From: Gracilaria gracilis
Lineage: Eukaryota > Rhodophyta > Florideophyceae > Gracilariales > Gracilariaceae
Length of the DNA: 64,000 bases
Reading direction: 5' to 3'
NCBI GenBank assembly: GCA_030374805.1
Contig: JARGSG010000223.1
Span: 434,001-498,000 of the forward strand
Part shown: in pieces, positions 52,631-62,175 of the stretch
Position numbering within the stretch: the stretch's first letter is position 1
How the letters are laid out: each line of letters begins with the position of its first letter
The notes under the pieces: generated by a model
Told to the model about the DNA's origin: nothing
Databases searched by the model: none
What the model saw: the letters and a program-made list of their open reading frames with translations, nothing else
Program-made: the position numbers and the translations under genes

Positions 52631-55506
52631 ACGATCAAGAATGACCTGCTTCTGGTCGGTGTCTGGGGGAAGTCTCGGCGATCGAAGGCGCGCCCATGTT
52701 CATCACTGGCAATGGTGTCCTGAAGAGAGTACTCCACTTCGTGTGCTACGCAGACATCACTCTCAGAGGCAAGCACAAAACCATGGGGCACTGCAGGGGT
52801 TTCTCTTCCGTTCTGTCCTTGACCGGGTGAAGCAGGGCCGTCCTCGGAAGTCTGAAAACCGTTCTGAACTCCATTGAAGTCTCGGGAACCGCTGGAAGCA
52901 CCATTTCCTCCTGGGATGTGGTACTCGACTGGGGCCGATATCTGATTCTGGGGGAAGTAGATGTTCATGCCCCCAAAATCATCCTGGAGGAGCTCACCTT
53001 CAGCCCCGAAAGGCAAACTGTCCGTCGTGACCGAAGGAAAGGGGGCACCGGCCCGACCTAAGTGGCGCCTTCTGACCGTGATGTAGAGAACGTCTTGGCG
53101 ATCTGGCTCCTCCTCATCTCGGCGTGGGAGAAGAAGAACCTCGTCGCGGATCGGGACTGTTAGACCAGGGTCTTCGAACACAACCGGGTGTGGCTCAAAC
53201 GGCACGTGCAAGGCTGGGTTAAACTCACCAACTTCGTCTTCGGTATCTTCATCATCATCATCTTCATCTTCATCTTCATCTTCATCTTCATCTTCTTCAT
53301 CGGACTCATCTTCATCTTCTGTGGCTTCTGCGTCCTCGTAGCGCCTGTTGTCGTTGATAGCGAGATCACGCAATTGCTCCAGGGCCCGTTCGTCGGTTGT
53401 CAAGGGTGGCGGAGGCGGAGCGCGAGCATCAACCTGACGCAAACCAACCAGCTCCGCGGCCCGGGACTCGGGATCTTGACTAGTGTCACCGACTTGCTCT
53501 TCTTGATTGTCATGATCAGAGTCGTGCGACCCATCTGGGTTCATAGTCGGGCGATCACCTCCCAACGTGACGAGGGTGACCTCTGGGCCCAAAGCGTGTC
53601 CATCGAAGAAAACCTCGTCCTCCTCCATTGAGGCGAACAGACTATCTCCTTCGGAGGGGAACCCATACCTCTCTTCATCGGAATCTGATGTAAAGTCCTC
53701 ACTATCTGTGCCAGAAATTGGCACAAACTCGTCGATCCCAGCGCGCTCGTAATCTAGTCCGAGTAGGATTGGCGAGCCATCATATACCATCTTCACCTCC
53801 TGTGTGCTGATATCGATGCAGGCTTGCATCGCCTCCAAGGTGGGAAAGCCGATGATGAGGTCAAATGGGGGCCTTTCGATGACCAGAAATTCGAGCGGGA
53901 CTCTCACAGAATCAAAAATGACAGGAACATCACGGAGCGTGCCGCGAACCAGTGCGACGTCGCCGTTCGCCACGCGAATCTGACGATCAGTGGGCTTGGG
54001 CTTCAACGAAAGCCTCTCGGCCAGCTCAGAAGACATGAGATTGGGGATTGCCCCGGAATCCAGAAGAGCCTGTGCGGGAGTCCCATACACCTTCACTGGG
54101 ACCACTTTAAGGCGTGCTCCCTTCATGGAGGTCTCGGCGAACGTTACTCGACGCGGGGATGCCTTTCCAGACAAGATGCGGCGAATGTCCTTCTTGGCAT
54201 CATCAGCATCGCCACGAACCAGCTGACCAAAAGTGAGACCAGTTGGCGCGTTGGCTAACTCCTCCAGCAAGTTGTACTTGCCAGAATGCTCTTGAAGCTT
54301 AGCGCGATTCGAAGACTTCCTCGCTGTCGGCTTCCGGGACTTCTGAGAGGACCTAGGGGCTCCTGTTGGCCTAAAGCGGCCAAGTTGCTTCCGTACAGCC
54401 GGCTGCGACGGGTTAAGCAACGACTGAATGCCAATGTGGTCGGCGGTTCTTTGCTGCTTCGGGAGAGCAACGCCCTCGGCGGTGCGCTTCGTGGCTGCCA
54501 CCACCTCGTCATCAGCATCATAGCCCTCAGTCACAACGGAGACTTGACTTGGCTGCCCAGCCTGCTGGCCACCACTATTGCCCTGTCTGAGACGGTCTTC
54601 GGCTGCCGACTCACTACGAGGAGCTCCAACGGGGGGTCGGCGATCGTAAGCGGGGTCACGGGACCAGCAGGTGGCGATTGCATGACCCATCTTCCCGCAA
54701 CGTTCACAACGGGTATTGCGGTGCGGATTGAGACTGCAGCGCGTCGCCCAGTGGCCTGGTTGACGACAGTACGCACAAGTGCGCTCGCGATCGTCGTCAC
54801 TCCTCTGAGGTGGGGCCTGCGTCTTCTTCATCATCAGTGTAAGCTGGGAGAGCTGCTCTGCCAGAAGATCGACCTTGTTCTGCAGAGGAGGCGACGGATC
54901 GCCCTGTTTCGGCCTCTGCATAACCTTCTTCGGCGCCGGCAGGACATGAAGAGCCCCGTGGGACTCCAACACGTTCCTACCGGCCACAAAGTCCTTCACC
55001 AGTGCCTTCAGTGACTCGTAGTCGTGAGAGCCGCGGAACACAACGAATTGTGCGAGGTCGGCGTACTCCATGACGGCACGGCGGAGGAGACCAAACCGGG
55101 CTTTCGAATTGAACCCGGCTTTCTCGAAAGTTGCATCCATCTTCTTCAAGGAACCAAGAAGGTCCCCATAATCCAGACGCGCGGATGCAGCGCGACGAAT
55201 ATGTTCCTCAGGCTCCTCCTCGACGCCAAATTTATCCAAAAACGCGCGCTTCACGGCGGCATAGTCGGATGCAGCATTGTTGAGGACACCATCGGACGAA
55301 AACTGTTCGTAGTAGAACTCAAAGGCCTCTCCTTCGAGAAATCCTAGAAATTCAATTGCACGTTCTTCGTCAGACTTTCCACGGGAGGCAACATTCTCGT
55401 AGAAGAAGAAGAACTTGCGGATATCGACGTTGGAACCGTCAAAAGACGAAACTCCAGAGGAAGGAATAGCGTTACTCCCTCCTCGAGAGTACCATGAGAA
55501 CACCAT
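52309..55506 (-). CDS. Gypsy Gag-protease polyprotein
   Basis: Long open frame (1065 codons from ATG 55506). The ATG lies inside the 5' LTR, 12 nt before its end, so Gag begins in the LTR, as known for some yeast Ty elements. Capsid-like region: VDIRKFFFFYENVASRGKSD, RAIEFLGFLEGEAFEFYYEQ, AAVKRAFLDKFGVEEEPEEH. Two zinc knuckles: CAYCRQPGHWATRC and CERCGKMGHAIATC (about 54790-54690). The retropepsin-like active site ALLDSGAIPNLMS is near 54060, with FDLIIGFPTLEAM downstream. A strongly acidic Asp/Glu repeat, encoded by a TCATCT-type microsatellite, lies at about 53250-53300. The frame overlaps the first RT frame out of phase, so RT would need a frameshift or is broken. Confidence 0.8.
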   Translation of the reverse strand: MVFSWYSRGGSNAIPSSGVSSFDGSNVDIRKFFFFYENVASRGKSDEERAIEFLGFLEGEAFEFYYEQFSSDGVLNNAASDYAAVKRAFLDKFGVEEEPEEHIRRAASARLDYGDLLGSLKKMDATFEKAGFNSKARFGLLRRAVMEYADLAQFVVFRGSHDYESLKALVKDFVAGRNVLESHGALHVLPAPKKVMQRPKQGDPSPPLQNKVDLLAEQLSQLTLMMKKTQAPPQRSDDDRERTCAYCRQPGHWATRCSLNPHRNTRCERCGKMGHAIATCWSRDPAYDRRPPVGAPRSESAAEDRLRQGNSGGQQAGQPSQVSVVTEGYDADDEVVAATKRTAEGVALPKQQRTADHIGIQSLLNPSQPAVRKQLGRFRPTGAPRSSQKSRKPTARKSSNRAKLQEHSGKYNLLEELANAPTGLTFGQLVRGDADDAKKDIRRILSGKASPRRVTFAETSMKGARLKVVPVKVYGTPAQALLDSGAIPNLMSSELAERLSLKPKPTDRQIRVANGDVALVRGTLRDVPVIFDSVRVPLEFLVIERPPFDLIIGFPTLEAMQACIDISTQEVKMVYDGSPILLGLDYERAGIDEFVPISGTDSEDFTSDSDEERYGFPSEGDSLFASMEEDEVFFDGHALGPEVTLVTLGGDRPTMNPDGSHDSDHDNQEEQVGDTSQDPESRAAELVGLRQVDARAPPPPPLTTDERALEQLRDLAINDNRRYEDAEATEDEDESDEEDEDEDEDEDEDDDDEDTEDEVGEFNPALHVPFEPHPVVFEDPGLTVPIRDEVLLLPRRDEEEPDRQDVLYITVRRRHLGRAGAPFPSVTTDSLPFGAEGELLQDDFGGMNIYFPQNQISAPVEYHIPGGNGASSGSRDFNGVQNGFQTSEDGPASPGQGQNGRETPAVPHGFVLASESDVCVAHEVEYSLQDTIASDEHGRAFDRRDFPQTPTRSRSFLIVCRISPGRFSRSFSQFSVPQTLWHGPSMTSGLLVCPSCTTSRLPTILQSDHVSVDSHQSMTRWSERRLTRCSLLGSCVHARPPWSSPRCHRHEEGWKTKVSASTTEP

Positions 55507-56337
55507 TTTGGTAGAAGAAATGGTGCGGGTGATGACAAACCCAAGGGCGGGGGGACACAAACACAAAGTAAAGGGGACACAACGGAAAGTGCTCTCGAGA
55601 GTACCAGCCCAACACGCTGCGTAGCGATAGTAGGCAAGAGTCCGTAATAAACACACAAAGTGCACAAAGTAGCAACGACGAAGCTGAGACGTGTAGCAAG
55701 TAGAAGCCACAGCACGACCAAAACTATAGGTCTAGTGCTGGCAGGAACAGACACGAAACGACAACAGAAAAGCAGAAGCTCCCTCTGGCAGGACCGAACG
55801 TAGGTCACTTGCGGGGAACGACACTTCTAAGGCTGAAGCACAAGACAGACCCAAACAAGGGGTATTGCAATTCAGACCCTCGTCGGGAGAAAGCGGGAGA
55901 CCAACCGCCAAGGGGGGAAGAAAAGGCTGAAGAGGGGGGAGAGAAACGACAAAAGGGAGCAAGACAGAGTTTGCTGTGAAGGATGGTGGGGGGTCGTCGA
56001 GAAAGGGGAAGTGGTCTGGCCTGAGTTGGTCAGGGGGCGACCAACTCGGCCCTTTTATACGCAATTGAACCTTCAAAACTAGACTCTAAACGCATTTCTA
56101 CTTTCGATAACCAATGAGCTGGTCACTACTGCAACATATCCCCCGTCTCTGCCACTCACCGCGGAGGCAGTGGCGCTTAAGTAGCCAGGGGGAGCCGGCG
56201 AGGACCATGCGGTTCACTCCCGTGCACCATGCGTAGAAAACTAAAATATCCATAAAATATCCAAGTAGAGAAACTTGTAGAATTACACTTGTGTCCAACA
56301 CGTGCACCGCACACGCTGCACGGAAACACGTGCCACA
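55495..56337 (-). repeat. LTR of the gypsy element (5' LTR in element orientation)
   Basis: 843 bp, same ends and TATA-like site (56059-56052, minus) as the left copy. Downstream in element orientation the interior begins TGGTACTCTCGAGG directly at the LTR edge, a typical placement for a tRNA primer-binding site. Confidence 0.95.
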
Positions 56338-57152
56338 GTCACCAAAACCGATTTGAGACTTTAGATGGAGCGTCCTTACATGGGTTATGCCATGTCTGTC
56401 ATTCTAGGACGCGCCATGCCAGACGTGCGTGACGGACTGAAAACGGTGCATCGTTGTATCCTGTATGCCATGCATGTGCTTGGCTTAAGTCCCACCTGTC
56501 AGTTTCGCAAGTGTGCGCGTGTGGTCGGAGAGGTTCTTGGAAATTATCATCCTCATGGCGACACCGCAGTTTATGATGCACTTGTTCGCATGGCTCAGTC
56601 TTTCTCCATGTCAGTTCCTCTCGTAGACGGTCACGGAAATTTCGGTTCCACAGATGGAGATCCTCCTGCTGCTATGCGATATACTGATTGTAAACTGTCT
56701 CGTCTCGCCACTTACACATTTCTCTCTGACATTGATTGCAACACCGTTTCTTTCAAGCCGAATTTTGATGGTTCTGAGAACGAACCGCTTGTTCTGCCTG
56801 TCAAGCTTCCCAATCTCTTCGTCAACGGAGGTTCTGGTATTGCTGTCGCCATGGCAACCAATACCCCGCCACACAACCTCATTGAACTTGTATCCGCCCT
56901 AATTGCGCTCATAAGAGATCCCAACATTGCCCACGAACAGTTGTTCGAACTGGTACCGGCTCCAGACTTTCTCATAGGTGGGCAGATTCTGGTACGAAGG
57001 GCGCGCAAGAAATGTATCGAACTGGTCGCGGACGTGTAAAAGTTCGAGCTTGTGCCCATACCGAGACTTGGGTGCACAGAACAAGACGAAACAAAGGGAT
57101 GCTATTGTAATGTATACTTTGGAAATGAGCTGATATACATCCTCGCTATACA
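56338..57152 (+). pseudogene. gyrA: DNA gyrase subunit A, N-terminal part, frameshifted
   Basis: Clear type II topoisomerase A homology, of the plastid/cyanobacterial type: [79 protein letters not shown] (catalytic Tyr codon 56680-56682), [51 protein letters not shown]. The open frame 56365-57039 ends prematurely: from about 56990 homology continues one base out of phase ([20 protein letters not shown]), then again shifted (KQRDAIVM near 57100), and fades by 57150. A TAG (56362-56364) lies just before MERPYM, in frame. The remaining two thirds of GyrA (C-terminal tower, coil and beta-propeller) are absent. Disrupted upstream by the gypsy insertion. Confidence 0.9.
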
Positions 57153-57879
57153 AGATAGTTATGAATTGAAAGTTTGCGGCGATGCTCTTAGCGGAGTCGG
57201 TGCGGACCCAACGTAGGAGCCAGAGGGAGGACGCATGGGCGTGGTGGTGTTGCAAGGTAGGAACCGCAGGTTGTTGCATCGCAAGACGAGGTTCGCGACC
57301 GTTCCTTTGCGAGGGGGGCATGGGACCGAGAACAGCGGGGTGGCCGCAGCAGTCTGATAAATGGAGATGAGAGGAAGGCGGCATGCGGCAACAAAGACAG
57401 AAGCTTTCCGGTCGCGCTGACACGCGACGCCAAGAACACGGAGAGGGACAGGGCAGAGGCAGCGAAGACGAACGTGGCGGACGCGGTGCGCGGCGCGCCA
57501 GCGACTAGAAAACACACGCAATGACAGCGCACAATGTTTTTGGATCTAGGAAACGCTGCTGTGCGCGCAACGCCGCCTGTAATTGGGGCGCGTTTTGAAA
57601 GGAGAAGTTGATATGGCGCCATATCAGAAGGGACTCTACAGTAGGAAAGAAGTCCCGTGAGTAGCCCAGAACATGCTTAGTAGTGTAAGGGTCTATTTCG
57701 GAACTTCTTCTGAACCATTATTTGTTTTTGAAGAAATTGGCTCTTGCCACGTGGTCTAAATTAAAACGCCTTTTGGTGATATTATGGCGGTTTAGTACAT
57801 TATTGGATATAACTAGGCCATAATTTAGGTCACTACTGCTGCTTGTAGGGACTTTTCTGTAGTACATAGAAGAGTATCA
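57153..57879. other. Spacer without supported gene
   Basis: A minus-strand frame, 57622-57188 (144 codons), is hydrophobic and Arg/Ser-rich at its start but has no domain or relative; not called as a gene. Confidence 0.3.
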
Positions 57880-58625
57880 ACAAAAAACAAGGGAAAACCT
57901 TGGCTTTTTTTCTCTACCACACGGAGTGCAACATATTATTGAACCTCTCCAAGACCACCGTAATGTTTTCACTATCAGACGCTGGAAAGCAGACGAGGCT
58001 GATTGCACACTAATTGTTGACAGTGCAGAGGTTAATCCAATTGACTGCGCCAAGTTTCTGTACGTCCTGTTAGACTCCCGTATGAGCTTTCGGGCGCATA
58101 CTGAGAACATCGCCATGAAATAAAGACGTCGGAAGAGAGTAATGAGGGCATTGACTTGAAAGACTTGGGGTCAGATTGACAAACGATCGGAATAGTGAGG
58201 AAAGGCTTTGCTGAGACTCTTGCTGTATATGGAACTGCTACACAGTCCGGAATACAAGCTGTTGAGAGAGTGCAAAACGATGCGCTTAGAATCCAAACGT
58301 GCAGCATGGCGTCCTCTCCAATAAAAAGACCAAAGAGCTGATCCACATGAAGTCGATTCAAAGCATTGCGAAGGCCAAAGCTGCGCTACTTTCCAAGGAA
58401 AAAGTTCGCAATACAGCTCTGACGCCTCTCAAGGAAGCCTTACAGGCTACTGTTGAAGGACGCATTCGAAAGAAACGCCCTACAGTTGATCGGCTAGCTG
58501 AGAGGTATTTACTGTACCGAAGAATGCAGCAGCTACCCCGTGCCTCGCGGCCATACAAAACAGAGCTGCTCAAGCTCATACATATCCTTTTTGATTCAGC
58601 TGAATGTCTCAAGGACGATACGTAA
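57880..58625 (+). pseudogene. Non-LTR retrotransposon reverse transcriptase, C-terminal relic
   Basis: The frame 57926-58123 ends FLYVLLDSRMSFRAHTENIA, which fits the YLGVxLDxxLSFxxHI segment after the RT fingers/palm in LINE-type proteins. It continues past stops as RRKRVMRALT and KTWG, then in another frame as FAETLAVYGTATQSGIQAVE and RVQNDALRIQTCS, fitting the ...YGAxVW...LExVQNxALRI segment of the same family. The last frame, 58299-58625, is Lys/Arg-rich. In-frame stops and at least one frame change show decay. The palm active site (FADD) is not present, so it is truncated at the 5' side, as is usual for LINE copies. Confidence 0.65.
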
Positions 58626-58629
58626 CCCT

Positions 58630-58800
58630 ATGAACCTCGAAATTGTCCCAAGCATGGCCCAAAGTTGGACCATAGTGGTACATTTAGGTTCAAAATTTGC
58701 GAAAAGTGCTTTTCAGGCAAAAAGACGTCAATCATGGGCAAAATTATATGGCCAAAATTTGTCCGAAATAAGGGCCAAAGATGGGCATTAAGGTTCTGAT
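58630..58800. repeat. GGCC/AAATATGG-type motif array
   Basis: Variants AGCATGGCCC, TGGACCATAGTGG, ATGGGCAAAATTATATGGCC, AGGGCCAAAG. Same word family as the arrays next to B2-B4; it lies left of the B5 fragment. Confidence 0.5.
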
Positions 58801-59273
58801 TGACAGTCATATTCTAACGCCAACAATATTTTCCACCCAGTTTTGAATGATTTTGCAGAATTGCGTACTAATTTCGTCCACATTTACGAAATGTTTGGGA
58901 CAATTTCGATGTTCAAAGGGAAATTCATCCAGAGAGAAGAAGCACATGAGCTTGCCAAAGGCTCTAAACCAGCGATTGCGACATCTGTGGCGTCTGGTAC
59001 GCGCGGTTTATCACTGTGTTAAGAAGTGCAAGGTCTGTGTTGCCTGTGTACCGAGCCACTGCAGCGTTGCCCAAAACGAACGTGTCGACCAGCTATCGAG
59101 GCAAGCGAGCGGCTAAAAGGAATGGATCACGTTGGGTACAAAAAGCTGGCAAGCACATACTCTCGAGAACAAGAACGGCTATGTTCTGGCCATCGACTAC
59201 CTGTTGATCTCCTAGCGGACATACTCTGCCCCAACTAAATTAATCCAAAAAATCACTCCGTGCCACGAGGCCA
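58801..59273. other. Spacer without supported gene
   Basis: Three overlapping plus-strand frames (58847-59116, 59016-59207, 59026-59238) show no recognisable domain. Confidence 0.3.
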
Positions 59274-59345
59274 TTGCCAGGACTCAGTCCGGCACATGCA
59301 GGCAATTTTCGAACTTCTATTGACCCTTTACAGTACTCATCTGGC

Positions 59346-59740
59346 CTAGAAACAATGTTCGTAGGGGTGGATATGCTGGTACCCAACTGCATTGTGGTCC
59401 CTTCTGTCCCTTGCAAGAGACTATTCAAGCCGAACGATCGCCCGAACGTTCCCACCGGAACCCATTTTCCGGTGCGGATCGTTTCAACAGACTCTACGGC
59501 GAGAAGCTGGGTCTAGACGTAGAGAACAGCAAAGAGTTTTCTCTTCATATTGAGATGGCTAACGCAATCAAAGATGTTATGAGGCAGTTCTTTTATCCAA
59601 AACTGGAAATAAGCCGTTGGGAACACACGTATCGCCATGTCAAGGTTAAATATTGTTCAAAGCTTAATCAACTGAGGAGAAGGGTGCTAGAGTCCTTTCC
59701 AGTTCTCGCTGCAGCGCAAAACGCCTCCCAGTGTGCATGT
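59346..59740 (+). pseudogene. Transposon accessory protein B, fragment B5
   Basis: Keeps the N-terminal half of the B core: MLVPNCIVVPSV and NDRPNVPTGTHF in one frame, then after a shift near 59480 FNRLYGEKLGLD, LHIEMANAIKDVMRQFFYP, YRHVKVKYCSKLNQLRRRVL, ESFPVLAAAQN. Homology stops abruptly after AAQN, and a GGCC motif array follows, so the rest of the gene is deleted. Opposite orientation to B6, which lies 1.1 kb to the right. Confidence 0.7.
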
Positions 59741-59744
59741 CGTG

Positions 59745-59930
59745 TGTTCCAAAAATGGCCGAATTTAAACCGAGATTAGAACCAATACGGTGCTTAATTT
59801 TTAGGACCAGAAACGGTCAAAATAATGGCCAAATAGGGCCGGCTCTCGGCCTTTTAATATAGGACCGAGTCTGGCCCACTAACGGAGGACCTGTCAGGTA
59901 CAATATGTGGCCGAAATATATTTGTAGCAT
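59745..59930. repeat. GGCC/AAATATGG motif array between B5 and B6
   Basis: Variants CCAAAAATGGCCG, GGTCAAAATAATGGCC, AATAGGGCCGG, CTCGGCC, TATAGGACCG, TATGTGGCCG. About 1 kb beyond the 3' end of B6. Confidence 0.55.
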
Positions 59931-60897
59931 TACAACTAAACTTGATCTAAATTGTGACAATGTTGGTACGTTGTTAGGCTTCAATGTACATGTAAACATT
60001 CTAAACTAGTACGCGAGCAGGCCCGAAAGTATTCAGTTGGCACACGGATTGTGGTCCACTTTCACTCTTTGCTGATGTTTCAGAATACAAATAATGGCCC
60101 TATTGCTACCAATAGTTTGTCCACAACGCGGCGAATGGTTGCGAAGAAACGTACATATATGTTACTGATGTACATCGAAATCATGACTACTTTGAATCAT
60201 AAATCAGTCCACATTGGTACAGAAACAACAGCAAAACAGCGTCCAAGATAATCTGAAAGAGACCCAGCACGCGCTCACATTCACAAGAACGAAGGATAGA
60301 AATTTATTTGAACTTATTCGAAGTATTCTCAATTCAACTGGGCAATAAATGTGGACCAAGACTCGGATCTGGGTACTTCCGGATGGTCGGATATACAACA
60401 CCATCAAATTCGAACCTCATCACCAAAGCTCGCAAATATTGTAAAGATATCTAAGGACGGTAATTTGAGTCGGTGGGAAACAGAATGTTAGTAAAACGTA
60501 GTTGCGAAGGAACTGCTTATAGCCCTACAAGCCAGTAGACGTACCGCATCAATCTGTAGACGGTTAAGAATATACGGTGGACTCGAGCCCTTGGACATCC
60601 TAGTATTAGCAATGCAGTAATGGTGGAGTAATACGTGAGTAAGGAATTATGAAACAGGTTAATAGAAGGTAAGTGAAAAAGAATATGTGTTGCTCATGAA
60701 CTCACAACTGTGCATAACCACCTATACTATTGAGTACGTCCAATGACTGGGGGACTCAAAATATGAATGTAACGCCTTTCAACAAACGTCCAAGTTCCGC
60801 AGATGAGTCCAGAAGCAGAAGCAAAAGATGGAAAAGTATCACAGAGTTCCGTTTCTCGAAGCAAGACTGACGTCGATAATACAAGAAAAAGAATGGA
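59931..60897. other. 3' flank of B6 without supported gene
   Basis: No frame longer than about 70 codons with recognisable content; AT-rich. Confidence 0.3.
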
Positions 60898-62160
60898 TCA
60901 GCGGTTCGTAGAACGCGGCGGACGGTAGCCGGAACCTCTGGCTCTGGAACGGTTCCCCTTCGACCCTTGAGTATCCCCTTGTTGACCGAAACGTTTGGAC
61001 CTATTGCAAGAATCTCTCGTACGTAAATGTGTTGTGTCGTTGTATGCGGAAGATTCACTGCTCTCAGAGGAGTAGCTGTGGTCAGATATTTCAATATCAT
61101 CACCGTTCCGACGTCGTTGAGCTCTTGCTAGTTCATGAGCAGCAAAGTTCTTCCTACGCTTCTTTCGTCTCATTGACTGAACTGGCCTACGTGACTGGTC
61201 TGCTTCCACTCTCTCGTGTTCTCCATCTTCGGAATGGGAGTAGGTCCGCTTTAGCGATGATCGTCCACCTACCACTCGCGTTCGCGTTCCTCTACCTCCA
61301 CCTTCGGTGTGTTCGTTATTCTCAAGGACCTCATCCTCCCCAATATTAACACGCTGCTCAGTGTTTTGAATTGGTTGCTCAAGACGACGACGCACTTGAA
61401 TTGAACGGTTCAAATCCGTCTCCATGTTGCTCATGAATGCTCTGCGTTGCGTATGCACATCTGCCCTCCTGCTCCCACCCGGGTTTGCAACGAGACTCTG
61501 TCCATCACCTAAAACCCTATCTGTACTATTCTCAGTCCCAACCACAGCGCCTCCCGCAGGCATCCTTCCTTCCTTCAACGGCTGATGTTGACACGCCACG
61601 GAGGGCGCACCGGGTCCATCTCCGATTCCTCTGTTCGACTCTCTCTTCGAGGATTCTGCCTTCGACTTTCTATCTCTTTGCATAGCCTCCTTTATGAAAT
61701 CGGTAACAATCCAGAAGTTCTGAGCAGCACCAAGAACGGGAAAAGTATCGACAACCTTCCTCTTAAGATGAGATAACTGAGAAGCACACTCAATCTTGAT
61801 CGAAGTGTAGGTTCGCTCTCCGCGTCCAAGTTCCATCTTCTGATAAAGATACTACCTGATAAGATCCTTCGCGGCATTGGCCATCTCGGTGTAGATTGGA
61901 AAGTCTTTGCTGGTCGGGGCCCCGGAGCTCATGCGTTCGCAATAAATGCGGTTGAATATCAAACGTGTTGAAAGTGCTGCCCCAGTGGGTACTCCTGGTC
62001 GGTCACAATTCTTCATCTTTCGCTTGTATGCGGCGGGGGGAACGCCAATAGAGTTTGGTGCAACTTCAGATGACTGAACACTGGAATGGTTGACGACGCT
62101 CTCGTGCGGCAGAGAGGCGTGGCTTTCTACCGTCACCCCATGCAATATTCGAGAACTCAT
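60898..62160 (-). pseudogene. Transposon accessory protein B, copy B6 with one amber codon
   Basis: One frame from ATG 62160 (MSSRILHGVTVES) to TGA 60898-60900, interrupted only by TAG 61854-61852 within the conserved segment AKDLIR-stop-YLYQKMELGRG, where other copies have Ser, Thr or Arg. Core motifs are all present: NSIGVPPAAYKRKMKNCDRP, GVPTGAALSTRLIFNRIY, FPIYTEMANAAKDLIR, RGERTYTSIKIECASQL, FPVLGAAQNFWIVTDFIKEA, QRDRKSKAESSKRES. A Gly/Arg-rich acidic middle and a basic tail (RSMRRKKRRKNFAAHE-like region, GSKGNRSRARGSGYR) follow. Divergent from the open A6 gene. Confidence 0.7.
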
Positions 62161-62175
62161 TGTATCCGTAACAAT

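Larger units (their letters stand above)
50331..56337 (-). mobile_element. Ty3/gypsy LTR retrotransposon, recent insertion, integrase missing
   Basis: Two LTRs of equal length (843 bp), matching along the stretches compared by eye, bound a 4.3-kb interior read on the minus strand, with a 5-bp duplication GTCAC on both sides. LTR ends are TG...CA in the element's orientation (TGTGGCACGT ... GGTGTTCTCA). Interior order: Gag with two zinc knuckles, retropepsin-like protease, reverse transcriptase, RNase H start. After RNase H only about 70 bp remain before the 3' LTR, so the integrase coding region is absent. Near-identical LTRs indicate a young insertion, so an element without integrase must have been mobilised by proteins from another copy, or the deletion occurred later. 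Confidence 0.92.

Noticed and set aside
53188-53369. Frames rich in Ile/Phe or Met/Lys near 53.2-53.3 kb
   Set aside because: They are other-frame readings of the Asp/Glu-coding microsatellite inside the Gag-protease gene.
57188-57622. Minus-strand 144-codon frame with a hydrophobic N-terminal part, considered as a plastid-targeted protein
   Set aside because: No domain after the leader-like part, no relative in the window, and low-complexity Ser/Arg/Pro composition.
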